Shown here in pieces: positions 22,457-33,718 of a stretch of DNA of 64,000 bases. Source of the DNA: Lantana camara (taxonomy: Eukaryota; Streptophyta; Magnoliopsida; Lamiales; Verbenaceae). The position numbers and the translations under genes are program-made. Positions within the stretch are counted from its first letter, which is position 1. Each line of letters starts with the position of its first letter. Location of the stretch: positions 16,190,501 through 16,254,500 of the forward strand of contig CM074865.1 in NCBI GenBank assembly GCA_037501455.1. The letters run 5' to 3'. The notes under the pieces are model-generated. The model ran no database searches. It had not been told where the DNA came from and saw only the letters and a list, made by a program, of their open reading frames with translations.

Positions 22457-25020
22457 TCATTTCTCGGCCGCGTATGGCCCGGTCCCCTCGTCGATCGGTA
22501 CGATGGCCCCATCTCCAAAGTACTCCGGACACATATCTTTTGGATCGAAGGAGGCATCGAGGTCGAGGTCAAAAGTGGCGATATTATCAGGTTCTCCTGC
22601 AGCCCTAGATCGAGCCAGTTGCATAGCGAAGCCGTACTCGTGATCGTCCCAATTTGGCTCGGGTGTAGGAGGTCGGCTGACTGGGTCTACGGGACGAGGG
22701 TCGTGTTGGTACAGGCCAACCTTCTCCTGATCGTAATCAAGTGGAAGGTACTTGGCCGCCTGTACCTGAGCCAAGCACAAGTTGAAGCCCTCCTCGACGT
22801 CCTTAAAGCTCGCGATCGACACGGCCTTCTCATAAGCTTTGGACTTCATGAACTTGTACACGCCTCGTCTCTCGAGGTCGGAGACGGATTCTTCTAGTCC
22901 CCTTTTGGCTCGACTCAAGGCCAACTTCGCACCCTTCCTTTCCCCCTCCGTCAAACCACGAGCCCTTGCGTCGGCTTCCTCCTGGATCGACCTCGCGATC
23001 CGGCCCTCAGCAATCTTCAGACTTTTCTCGGTCTCAGAGAGCTTCCCGATGGCTTCCAAGAGATCATGGTTGAATTGCTCCTTATCCTTGTTGGCCTCGG
23101 CCAACTTCTTATCCTTCTGTTGCAACTCGAGCCTCATCCTTTCGACCTGTTGCTCCGACCTTGTCCTCATTTGCCGATGGACCCAACCCCTTCGAGCCAC
23201 TTGAAAGAAGTCCTGACCCATCTACAAAAAAGAGAATATCGGTCATTAGCATTTTCGAGCCAACACTTTATCAACAAGTAAAAAGTTCTACAAGTGTACT
23301 TACAGCGAAGTATTTTTGGACCCAAGATGCCTCGACCTCATCATCCGAGAGCGCCCACCTCTCCTTATGGTCGACCGTGGTCTGGATCGAGCTATACAAA
23401 GCCCCGAGAGCATTATAATCCTTGGGGGCTGTACCGATACGCCTAGGCTCGCCATTTTCGTTTACACTCGAGAGGCCGTTCAGAAAGTGGGGCTCCTGGA
23501 GGATCGGATAGTCGAAGAACAGCTTCTTGTCTTCATCGCTGGGCTTCCATGGTACGGCGGTCGCCGCTCGAGTCCCCGGAGGCGGCCTTCGCACTCTTGC
23601 GAGGATGCTCGCAACATTTCGAGGCACGATGGCCCCTCGACCCTGGTTCGGTGGGGTCGAAAACTCTCCGGCTTGGACCTCAATGATCGGTCCATAGGCG
23701 GGCGGCATGGGCAGCGAGGGGGTTTTCTCCCGACCCTTCGCTTTGGTCTTCTCCGCCTCGACCGTAGACTTGGTGTGGCGGCTAGTTTTTTGCTTTTTGG
23801 ACTGGGGGGCTTCTGGATCTTCGACCCCTGATGGAGCTTTTCCCCTCTTTTCAGGGGCGTCAGCTGTCCCCATCGAGAGGACCTTGGGTACCACATCGAC
23901 CGTGGTGTCGTTAGCTGCAGCAATCTCCGTCTGGGTCGGCGGAGGAATATTCTTCTTCTCAGCCGCCTTCTTCAGCTCGGCCATCTCCTTCCTCCTCGCG
24001 TTCAAAGCCACCGACATGATGTATTGCTCTGCACGAAGGAAAAACATTTGATCAGAAACTTGGACAAAAAAAAAAACACAACAGAAACATGTAAATGCGA
24101 TGCTTCGAGGGATGTATTCGAGGTACCGGGGTCGAAGTGTTTCCTAACTCCAGGTGCGAGTCATGTCTTCCGACTTCACACTTCCCATAATCCTCAAGGC
24201 TGCCATCAAAGTGTTAGGCCAGCCTGGTTGTCCCCTCGGAAGGTCTGATCGAGGGACCCAACTCCACCCCGGATATTTTAGACCGGGCCAACCCTTCTCA
24301 CATTCGATGAAAACAAACCTTTGTTTCCATCCTACTCCATTCGATGAGGTGGGCGACCTAACGACCCGATAGTTACTTTTCGACTGGAGTTGAATATACC
24401 CCGGGCCCGATTTCAAGGTCTCGGTCGTTAATCCAGCCTGGAAGATCTCGGAAAAACAGTAAATGTTGGTCTCCATCCCCAAGCACCTCAATAAAGCCCT
24501 CAACCCATTCACCATCGCGTAAGAATTGGGCATCAACTGCAAAGGACTAATTCTAAGGGTATTGAAGAATTCGACCAGCTCCTTGGAAATGGGCACCCTA
24601 AACCCATTTTTGACCGCCAGATAGTTGATCGCGATGCAGTTCTCTGGCGGATTAGTCATTCTCTCTCCGACCTTGGGCCGTATCACCCGATAACCCCCAA
24701 ATTCCGGTGCACCCCCGAATAGCCAGTTTTGGATTTCTCCAAATTTTTCATCCGTTATAGCGGGGACTATTGCTCGAGGGTCTTTCACCAGGCGACCCTC
24801 TGGCTCGAGGTTCTCGACCTCCTCCTCCTCATCTTCCTCTTCATCTTCCTCCTCCTCTCCTCGACCTGAAGTCGATGTCTCCTGGCCGATCGACCGAGGT
24901 ACCACCACCTCTTCTACTTCCACCTCAGGCAATGGGTCGGATACCCCCACCACGTCGACATCCTCATCCCTTCCTTGCGGGTTAGTCGACCTCGTTTCTA
25001 TGGTGGCCCCCGAATCCGTC
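22457..25020 (-). pseudogene. Antisense accessory gene of X, first copy (lacks its 5' end)
   Basis: Opposite strand to pol, between integrase and the duplication joint. Exons matching the complete copy are B (24127-25020), C (23304-24028) and D (22457-23221), with GT-AG introns at 24028/24127 and 23221/23304. Exon B encodes the domain resembling Pfam 'putative gypsy type transposon' (ISKELVEFFNTLRISPLQLMP, GWKQRFVFIECEKG). Exon C is Pro/Lys-rich with a nuclear-signal-like SKKQKTSRHTKS. Exon D begins with a long coiled coil (QQVERMRLELQQKDKKLAEA). The leader and N-terminus are absent because the duplication cuts here. A 29-bp deletion near 24161 breaks exon B. Exons C and D are open. Its function is unknown. 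Confidence 0.8.
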
Positions 25021-27521
25021 AAGCATCTCGACCACATAAAGAGAGCCTTCCACCTTCTCCGAAAATACAATTTGAAACTCAACCCAGCCAAGTGTACATT
25101 CGGGGTCGACGGTGGGAAGTTTCTTGGTTATATGGTCAGCCAGAGGGGGATCGAAGCCAACCCAGCCAAGATAAAAGCTATACAGCTGCTTCCAACTCCC
25201 AATTCGATACGCGACGTACAGAGGCTGGTCGGTCGCATCATCTCACTGAATCGATTCATAGCCCGATCTTCAGAAAAGAACTTACCATTCTTCAAAATCT
25301 TACGAAACATCAAAAATTTTGAATGGACTCCGGAATGCGACCAAGCCCTTGAAGATCTGAAGAAGTATCTTTCCTCCCTACCTCTACTTGCCACACCGGT
25401 CGATGGGGAAACAATGTATCTGTATATGGCCGTGTCCACAGAAACAATCAGCTCTGTACTTTTCACCGTTCGAGATCGAAAACATCTCCCTGTGTAATAC
25501 GTGAGTAAAATTCTCCACGGCCCTGAAGTGTGTTATCTCGAGATCGAAAAGTTTGCTCTTGGGGTGGTCCACACTTCCCGCAAGCTTCGACCATACTTCC
25601 AAGCACATCCCATCGTCGTCCTCACCGACCAATCACTGAAGAGCGTCATGGATAAGCCAGAAGTTTCTGGTCGACTTACGAAATGGGCGATCGAACTCGG
25701 ACAGTTCAAGGTGACATATCGCCCCCGGATAGCGTATCAGCACAGATCTTAGCCGATTGTTTGGTCGAAAAAGATCCTCACTCGACAACCAGAAGCGATC
25801 ACACCGTTTGGACTTTATCGGTCGACGGCTCTTCGACCGCCTCGGGGGGAGGAGCCGGTATATCCCTCTCTAACATGAAAGGTCAACAGATCGAATACGC
25901 CGTCGCCCTCGAGTATCCTAAAACTAACAACGAGGTAGAATATGAAGCTCTTTTAGCAGGATTGAGAATCGCGAAAATACAAAACATCAAAAAACTCAGA
26001 GTCTTAACAGACTCACAACTGGTCGCCGGTCAAGTCACTGGCGAGTACGAAGCTCGAGAGGAGTCCATGATCAAGTATCTCGCCTTAGTTAAGAAGGTTA
26101 TATCGGAGTTCGAAGAATTCAAGATCTCCTAGGTTCCTCGAGAAGAGAATCTTCGAGCAGACGCTCTCTCTAAGTTTGCGAGTGGATCGATTGGCACACA
26201 TGATCGGACCATAACCTTCACGACATCCTCCGCCCGATCCATCGATCCAATAATTCCAGAGGTCAACCCCATCGACGCAGACGAACCCTGCTGGTTCGAT
26301 GATATAATCTCGTATCTACGGGATGGTACTTTACCAGAGGATTCGATCGAGGCAAAAAGACTCAAACAACGTGCGCTAAGTCACGCGCTAGACCAGGAGG
26401 GTCGTCTGTACAAGCGTTCATCCATCGGTCTAACCAAACGATGTCTCCGACCGTCACAAGGTCGAGAAGTCTTATCCGAAGTCCATGAAGGATCATGCGG
26501 AAACCACAACGGGGGGGCGATCCCTAGCCCATAAAGTATCTCGATCGGGATATTTTTGGCCTACACTGCGTAAGGATGCGCTCGAATTTGTGAAGAAATG
26601 CGATCGCTGTCAGAGACATGCCAATTTGACTCATCAACACCCCGCCGATATGATCCCAATCGAATCCTGCTGGCCTTTTGAGCAATGGGGAATTGACATC
26701 ATTGGCCCTTTCCCGATAGCGACTCGACAAAGGCAATTCGCTATCGTTGCGATCGATTACTTCTCTAAATGGGTCGAAGCATTGGCAGTTGCAAAGATTA
26801 CTTTCCATGCCCTACAAGACTTCCTTTGGAAACACATCATCACTCGATTTGGTGTGCCTCGAGTCATAGTATGCGATAACGGACCCTAGTTTCGAAGTTC
26901 AAGATTCAAACCATACTGTTCGGACTTCAAAATTAGCCAAAGGTTCACTTCAGTCGGACACCCTCAGGCCAACGGGCAGGTCGAAGTCACAAATCGAACC
27001 ATCATACAGAACTTGTGCACGCGACTCGAAGCCAAGAAGAATCATTGGGTCGATGAACTCGAAGGTGTCCTATGGCATACCGAACGACTCCTCGAATCCC
27101 AATCGGTCAAACACCTTTCGCCATGGTGTATGGCTCGGAAGCAATGATACCGGCCAAAATTATACACCAATCCCCTCGAGTGGCTCACTTTCATCTTGAG
27201 CGAAACAATGAGCTAAGGGCTTTTGATCTCGACACAATAAACGAAACCAGGGAGAAGGGGAACATGAAGATGCATCAATATCAAGCCACAACGGCTCGAG
27301 CATACAACAAAAACTTACGACCCCTTTACTTTCAAGTCGGAGATCTAGTCCTTAAAAAGGTTGAAATCACTAAGCACGTGGGCAAGCTGGATGCTAATTG
27401 GGAAGGACCATACCGTGTGGTCGAGATAGGCAAAAATCGAGCGTATCATCTTCAAGATCTCGATGGACAACCGTTGACTCGATCATGGAACGCACACAAT
27501 TTGAAGAAGTACTACTTGTAA
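25021..27521 (+). pseudogene. pol: Partial second pol copy in X (RT C-terminus to integrase)
   Basis: It starts at HLDHIKRAFHLLRKYN, downstream of the RT active site, so it could never make RT. It continues through both RNase H regions and integrase to a TAA at 27519-27521. Defects relative to the first copy: TAC to TAA at 25495, 1-bp deletion near 25741, CAG to TAG at 26130, 1-bp insertion near 26515, CAG to TAG at 26887 and 1-bp deletion near 27074. It keeps the CGA and the zinc-site Cys that the first copy lost. It has no promoter or start of its own and is a by-product of the duplication. Confidence 0.88.
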
Positions 27522-30500
27522 ACAAATTATGTAAACATTTGCTCGATGAATTAATAAAGTCTTCCCTTTTCTTTCGATATGCCTGTTATTTGATCTTATA
27601 CTTGTATTTTACGATGCCCGTACTAAAGTATTATTCATTCGAAAGATTAGAGCAGTTTGCCTCAACATCTTCCCAATCATAGATATCGATAAGATTCAGA
27701 GATCTATCAAAGAATTCGAGAGAACACTTAAATTGACCATTCATTAAACTCCAGAAGAGAACTTACATAATAAATCTAAAATAGGTGCATCGATACAACT
27801 TTTCGATCGTACTCTTGCACAAATTTGGATTTTGCAAACGGGAACAACAAACGCTCGAATTCCTACCTATTTACAAATGAATCTCGAGCCAACCACTACA
27901 AGAGTCCGACCCCAACAGTCGACACTCTGTAAAATTTTGGTTCACCTTGGCTTCCGAGCACGGAGATAGGGCTAGTCCATTTTCTCCGACTCATTTCTCG
28001 ACCGCGTATGGCCCGGTCCCCTCGTCGATCGGTACGATGGCCCCATCTCTAAAGTACTCCGGACACATATCTTTTGGATCGAAGGAGGCATCGAGGTCGA
28101 GGTCAAAAGTGGCGATATTATCCGGTTCTCCTGCAGCCCTAGATCGAGCCAGTTACACTGCGAAGCCGTACTCGTGATCGTCCTAATTTGGCTCGGGTGT
28201 AGGAGGTCGGCTGACTGGGTCTACGGGACGAGGGTCGTCTTGGTACAGGCCAACCTTCTCCTGATCGTAATCAAGTGGAAGGTACTTGGCCGCCTGTACC
28301 TGAGCCAAGCACAAGTTGAAGCCCTCCTCGACGTCCTTAAAGCTCGCGATCGACACGGCCTTCTCATAAGCTTTGGACTTTATGAACTTGTACACGCCTC
28401 GTCTCTCGAGGTCGGAGACGCCAGTCCCCTTTTGGCTCGACTCAAGGCCAACTTCGCGCCCTTCCTTTCCCCCTCCGCTAAACCACGAGCCCTTGCGTCG
28501 GCTTCCTCCTGGATCGACCTCGCGATCCGGCCCTCAGCAATCTTCAGACTTTTCTCGGTCTCAGAGAGCTTCCCGATGGCTTCCAAGAGATCATGGTCGA
28601 GTTGCTCGTTATCCTTGTTGGCCTCGGCCAACTTCTTGTCCTTCTCTTGCAACTCGAGCCTCATCCTTTCGACCTGTTGCTCCGACCTTGTCCTCATTTG
28701 CCGATGGACCCAACCCCTCCGAGCCACTTGAAAGAAGTCCTGACCCATCTGTAAAAAAAAGAATATCGGTCATCAGCATTTACGAGCCAACACTTTATCA
28801 ACAAGTAAAAAGTTCTACAAGTGTACTTACAGCGAAGTATTTTTGGACCCAAGATGCCTCGACCTCATCATCCGAGAGCGCCCACCTCTCCTTATGGTCG
28901 ACCGTGGTCTGGATCGAGCTATACAAAGCCCCGACAGCATTATAATCCTTGGGGGTTGTACCGATCCGCCTAGGCTCGCCATTTTCGTTTACACTCGAGA
29001 GGCCGTTCGGAAAGTGGGGCTCTTGGAGGATCGGATAGTCGAAGAACAGCTTCTTATCTTCATCGCTGGGCTTCCATGTTACGGCGGTCGCCGCTTGAGT
29101 CCCCGGAGGCGGCCTTCGCACTCCTGCGAGGATGCTCGCAACATTTCGAGGCACGATGGCCCCTCGACCCTGGTTCGGTGGGGTCGAAAACTCTCCGGCT
29201 TGGACCTCATTGATCGGTCCATAGGCGGGCGGCATGGGCAGCGAGGGGGTTTTCTCCCGACCCTTCGCTTTGGTCTTCTCCGCCTCGACCGTAGACTTGG
29301 TGTGGCGGCTAGTTTTTTGCTTTTTGGACTGGGGGGCTTCTGGATCTTCGACCCCCGATGGAGCTTTTCCCCTCTTTTCAGGGGCGTCAGCTGCCCCCAT
29401 CGAGAGGACCTTGGGTACCACATCGACCGTGGTGTCGTTAGCTGCAGCAATCTCCGTCTGGGTCGGCGGAGGAATCTTCTTCTTCTCAGCCGCCTTCTTC
29501 AGCTCGGCCATCTCCTTCCTCCTCGCGTTCAAAGCCGCCGACATGATGTATTGCTCTGCACGAAGGAAAAACATTCGATCAGAAACTTGGACAAAAAAAA
29601 AAAAACACAACAGAAACATGTAAATGCGATGCTTCGAGGGATGTATTTGAGGTACCGGGGTCGAAGTGTTTCCTAACTCCAGGTGCGAGCCCCAACTCGA
29701 TTAATGACTGTGGAGCGATCATGTCTTCCGACTCCACACTTCCCATAATCCTCAAGGCTGCCATCAAAGTGTTAGGCCAGCCTGGTTGTCCCCTCGGAAG
29801 GTCTGATCGAGGGACCCAACTCCACCCCGGATATTTTAGACCGGGCCAACCCTTCTCACATTCGATGAAAACAAACCTTTGTTTCCATCCTACTCCATTC
29901 GATGAGGTGGGCGACCTAACGACCCGATAGTTACTTTTCGACTGGAGTTGAATATACCCCGGGCCCGATTTCAAGGTCTCGGTCGTTAATCCAGCCTGGA
30001 AGATCTCGGAAAAATAGTAAATGTTGGTCTCCATCCCCAAGCACCTCAATAAAGCCCTCAACCCATTCACCATCGCGTAAGAATTGGGCATCAACTGCAA
30101 AGGACTAATTCTAAGGGTATTGAAGAATTCGACCAGCTCCTTGGAAATGGGCACCCCTAAACCCATTTTTGACCGCCAGATAGTTGATCGCGATGCAGTT
30201 CTCTGGCGGATTAGTCATTCTCTCTCCGACCTTGGGCCGTATCACCCGATAACCCCCAAATTCCGGTGCACCCCCGAACAGCCAGTTTTGGATTTCTCCA
30301 AATTTTTCATCCGTTATAGCGGGGACTATTGCTCGAGGGTCTTTCACCAGGCGACCCTCTGGCTCGAGGTTCTCGACCTCCTCCTCCTCATCTTCCTCTT
30401 CATCTTCCTCCTCCTCTCCTCGACCTAAAGTCGATGTCTCCTGGCCGATCGACCGAGGTACCACCACCTCTTGTACTTCCACCTCAGGCAATGGGTCGGA

Positions 30501-30579
30501 TGCCCCCACCACGTCGACATCCTCATCCCTTCCTTGCGGGTTAGTCGACCTCGTTTCTATGGTAACCCCCGAGTCCGTC
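25021..30579 (+). repeat. Unit 2 of the 5.5-kb internal tandem duplication of X
   Basis: Second copy of 19481-25020. In a 480-base sample I counted about 17 differences (3.5%), close to the 2.6% between the LTRs. Small indels distinguish the copies, including a 29-bp deletion in unit 1 near 24161 and an 8-9 bp loss in unit 2 near 28422. Confidence 0.9.
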
Positions 30580-30678
30580 GAATCTGAGCTCGATTCTGAT
30601 GAATCCGAGCTCGACCCGACCGTTGTGGTCACCACATCCATCCCCTTTGGGCAAGTCTCCGCTCGATTTGTTGACATC
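27991..30678 (-). pseudogene. Antisense accessory gene of X, second copy (full exon set)
   Basis: Three coding exons: B 29656-30678, C 28831-29555 and D 27991-28748. Introns of 100 and 82 bp have GT-AG ends (donor GGTACC at 29656, acceptor CGTGCAG at 29556; donor TGTAAGT at 28830, acceptor TTTACAG at 28749). Phases fit: exon B ends after one codon base and exon C supplies two; exon D starts on a codon boundary. ATG at 30675-30677 follows the leader-intron acceptor directly. The product, about 830 residues, has an acidic N-terminus with a Glu run, the 'putative gypsy type transposon'-like region, a basic Pro-rich middle and a coiled coil. One inserted C near 30155 and a deletion near 28422 break it. 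No enzyme motif is visible; a DNA- or Gag-binding role would be guesswork. Confidence 0.82.
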
Positions 30679-30975
30679 CTACAACGATAGAATCATGTTT
30701 TACTATTGGATCGGATATGAACAAATCGAGAGAGAGAAAGCCTTCGAAGAGGGAAGTGGTGGACCTCTCCCTCGAAGCGATCGAGAAGAAAAGAAAAATA
30801 AATATCGCAGAGAAAGAAGATCGAGCTAGAGATCGGAAATATTACCTTTTTGGAGTCTGGAAAAGATCTGGAGATTGCCTTCTTCTAAGAACAAGCGACC
30901 CAGAACTTCGACGCACAAAAACGCTTAATCGATCGAAAACGGCTCGCAGCTCTCTTCAGTTTTCTCTCGCAAAAG
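30679..30975 (-). other. Leader exon and first intron of the X antisense gene
   Basis: On the minus strand, the leader exon (about 30975 down to 30846) ends CCAAAAAG before GTAATATTT. The intron (30679-30845, 167 bp) ends CGTTGTAG directly before GATG, the start codon context. No upstream ATG long frame is seen. This is a splice prediction by eye. Confidence 0.6.
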
Positions 30976-30999
30976 TAACAAATGAAATTACAGAGGGAA

Positions 31000-31008
31000 C
31001 TATTTATA
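31000..31008 (-). promoter_or_regulatory. TATA box of the X antisense gene
   Basis: On the minus strand it reads TATAAATAG, 124 bases inside the 3' LTR boundary and about 30 bases before the leader exon. Y2 has the identical box at the corresponding place (43574-43582 plus strand). Confidence 0.6.
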
Positions 31009-31120
31009 GGAGTGAAATTGGGCGGGAAATTGAGAAGGTGAAACGGCGCAATGATTACAGCGGGTCCCACGCCTGTGGGATGAAACGTCACTGCCACGTC
31101 AGCCCTAGCAGATGACGTTT

Positions 31121-31131
31121 CGGGGGGCTTA
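31121..31131 (+). other. Polypurine tract of X
   Basis: CGGGGGGCTTA sits directly before the TG of the 3' LTR. Confidence 0.7.
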
Positions 31132-31703
31132 TGACGTGGCATGTACCCGCTGTCGAGTTGGACCAATCACCTCACTCCACCTGTACGATCGAAGATCATA
31201 TCTCGATCACATGGTCGGAGATCCAGTTACCGCACATAAATTACCACTTTAGCCATCGACCCTTGGTCAGGTTTTCAGACCGGTTCTTGCGACCCAATCT
31301 CCCCGACCGGCCAGCTCATAGGTCCACTAATAGAGAGTGGCCGACCACACATTTAATGCACGGTCTTAGTGGGGCACCTGTCAGCTCCCCGTGCCGACAC
31401 GTCGAGGCGGTAACTTCTCTCTCTTCACCATATATATAGCTCCCCCTCATTTATTGCACGGTAAGTTTTTCTCACCTAACCTCTTTCACCGCTCAATCAC
31501 CTCGACCATACTCATCGAACCTGACTTGAGCGTCGGAGTGCCGACCCGGGTCTCACACCCACCTTCCCTGAGTTGGCCTCAGAGCTTATGTTTGCCTTGA
31601 CCTGTGCAGATTTCGAGTAGTCGGACGGAAGTTTCCCCTCAACAAATAGAGTGACCGTGTCGGATCTCTCGATCGGACCTCAAGCAGGGATTTGGCTCGA
31701 TCA
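31132..31703 (+). repeat. 3' LTR of X
   Basis: 572 bp, equal in length to the 5' LTR with about 15 substitutions, mostly transitions. It is followed by the TSD ATATA at 31704-31708. Confidence 0.93.
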
Positions 31704-31708
31704 ATATA

Positions 31709-32845
31709 TATATAATTGAATAATCTAATATTAAATTTAATCAAAATCCTTAAATGCCAATCAATAAATAACCCCAATTTTTCACATGTTCAAACATTAA
31801 TTAGTAATTGGAGGGTGCTTTCGACGGCCAAAAATGGAATCAAGTTACAGTAATAGCACTATAGATGCTTCTAAATTTAATCGTCGTAAAAAAGTTAATA
31901 ATAGCATAAATTATATCTTTATTAAATACACTTATATAAACAAAATTATATTATCTTATTATTTGTTGAATATTAGGTATCATTAATATTTCACATTGAA
32001 AATTGAAGAGTTATTAGAAATATCAAAAACATACAATAGGTATTTGAAAATTTTGTAACTCTTAAAGTCCCATATCAGAGAAATACTGAAAATGAGACAA
32101 TTTTATAAATTAAAGTGATGAATACATTATTAAATTTATGGAAACTCAAGAGAAGGCTGATGGGATAATATGCGGTACGAACCTGGTTCGATTGTGGCAT
32201 TTGGTGGTGCACGTGCGCATCTTCGCTTGGAGCCTCGCCTCCGAGCCCAGAGTCTATCTTTTTGGGCCAAATTTATTCGAAATTAATCCTAAATTAGCCC
32301 AGTAATTTGAATATGACTGTTGAGTGGCTAACTGGAACTGAAAAATCAAGAAAACTAAGTCACAAATAAATTCAGGGATCACTAATAGCCCATTGATGTT
32401 GAATTAATTCCCCAACAGCCATAATTCAAATTGGTCCTTTTTTTAACACTTGAAATCTATATATGCAATCCTCTTCAGTTGACAAGTACTATATACAACA
32501 CTCATCAGATTTTTTGTGTAGTGCTCTCACTCGAAATCCTCCCTAAAAGCTTGACATATATCATGAAAGTGTATCGCCTGCAACCTTTAGCACAATTCTC
32601 AAAAAGTTAGGGCGATAGAAACTTTAAAGATAGGGAATACCCGTATTTAGTTTCAGCTATTGCCCAAATTTGTTAACATTATTCTTATTATACCTGCGAC
32701 GTAAATATATTAACTAGTTTCAAAATATTTAAAAATAGAGTCCATTGCGAAGTTCTTTTACACTTTATTATGAATTTATAATACTTATTCAAAGTGAGGT
32801 AATAATATATTATTGATGCGGGGCATATCCTACTGACTTGATAGA
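31709..32845. other. AT-rich intergenic sequence, no gene seen
   Basis: About 1.1 kb of AT-rich DNA. A GC-richer patch (32160-32250) contains ACCTGGTTCGATTGTGG and GGTGCACGTGCGCA but no open frame. A weak match to the plant snRNA upstream element (AGTCCCATATCAG at about 32069) is followed by TATAAA but by no recognisable snRNA. Confidence 0.4.
32700..32790. repeat. Dispersed repeat, copy 1
   Basis: AGTTTCAAAATATTTAAAAA followed by a TACA/TCCA-TTGC-AGTT-TTTTACACT pattern is shared with 42060-42125; looser similarity extends about 40 bases upstream. No termini are recognised. Confidence 0.5.
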
Positions 32846-33718
32846 GTGATAGACAGTGTCTTGAAAAGCGGATCGGACCGGACCGATCGGTCCGACCGGT
32901 TCAATCGGTGACTGCCCCTTATCTGGTTCGACAAACCCCCCAAAACCAGTTGGGACCGGACCAGTCCCAAACTGGAAAAATCGGCCGATTAACCGGCCGA
33001 AACCGGCGACCAAACCGGACCGGAGCGACGGTCAGCTCAAATGGAGAGGAAAAAAAATCCCTGCGTCTTCTTCTCTTTTGTTTCAAAACCCAAACGGCAA
33101 ATACTAATTTATTTCCATGAAATTCCTTGTGCGCGGCCCTTTTGCAATCCGACCGACCTTGTGAGACCCTAATCTGTTGCAGTCACACGCACACAAATTC
33201 CACTCTTGGCTCTCTCAATCTCCTCCTTGGAGAGGGTGACAACTGACAAACAAAGCAAAAGCAAAACTTACACAAGGAGAGAGAAAGGAGAGGGAGTGAG
33301 AGTTTTTGGGAGAGCTGTTTTTGGTTTTTTTCTTCTGTCCCTCTTTTGCCCTTATTAATTGTTCATTTTTATTTTTTTGCTTTTGGTATTCTTTGTTGGC
33401 ACGTGGAGAGGGTTTATGGGTTTTAATGGGATTGAAAAAAGGTTTAATTGGTTTTGAGGTTCCAATGTTGGGGAAATATTAAGTGCATTATATTCTTTTT
33501 TTATTTCACAATTAGTCTAAATATTTTATTTAATATACTTCAAATTAGTTGTCTTTTAAATCTTAGTACTTTATTGAGGAATTGGTGAAGAAACATAATT
33601 TTTTACTTTAAATTTAATATTCGAATGTTCTATTTTTATTTTTATAATATTATATATATACATATATTAACAAATTATTTTTTATTTATTTATGATGTCA
33701 GGTTGAACCGATCCGACC

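Larger units (their letters stand above)
19481..25020 (+). repeat. Unit 1 of the 5.5-kb internal tandem duplication of X
   Basis: It runs from a point in RT just after YVDDMLVKSEKAV to a point in the first coding exon of the antisense gene. It aligns end to end with 25021-30579. At the joint, antisense-gene sequence (CCCCCGAATCCGTC) passes directly into RT sequence (CATCTCGACCAC). The two parent sequences share a CCGTYGA-like stretch at the breakpoint. Confidence 0.9.
15518..31703 (+). mobile_element. Tat-lineage Ty3/gypsy retrotransposon X, complete, with internal tandem duplication
   Basis: LTRs of 572 bp each (15518-16089 and 31132-31703) differ at about 15 positions (2.6%). A 5-bp TSD ATATA lies at 15513-15517 and 31704-31708. 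The 16.2-kb element has a primer site, a single-frame gag-pol (16133-21982), an opposite-strand accessory gene, then a second copy of everything from mid-RT to near the start of that gene, a purine tract and the 3' LTR. The second archaeal-like RNase H and the antisense gene place it in the Tat lineage. All genes carry stops, so it is non-functional although its LTRs are still similar. Confidence 0.93.

Noticed and set aside
28843..29676. A 277-codon plus-strand frame over the X antisense gene
   Set aside because: It is the complement of exon C; codon content and the matching copy in unit 1 support the minus-strand gene.
32069..32140. snRNA-type promoter (AGTCCCATATCAG and a TATAAA about 30 bases on)
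   Set aside because: Two mismatches in the upstream element and no snRNA-like sequence follows; similar text is common in plant intergenic DNA.
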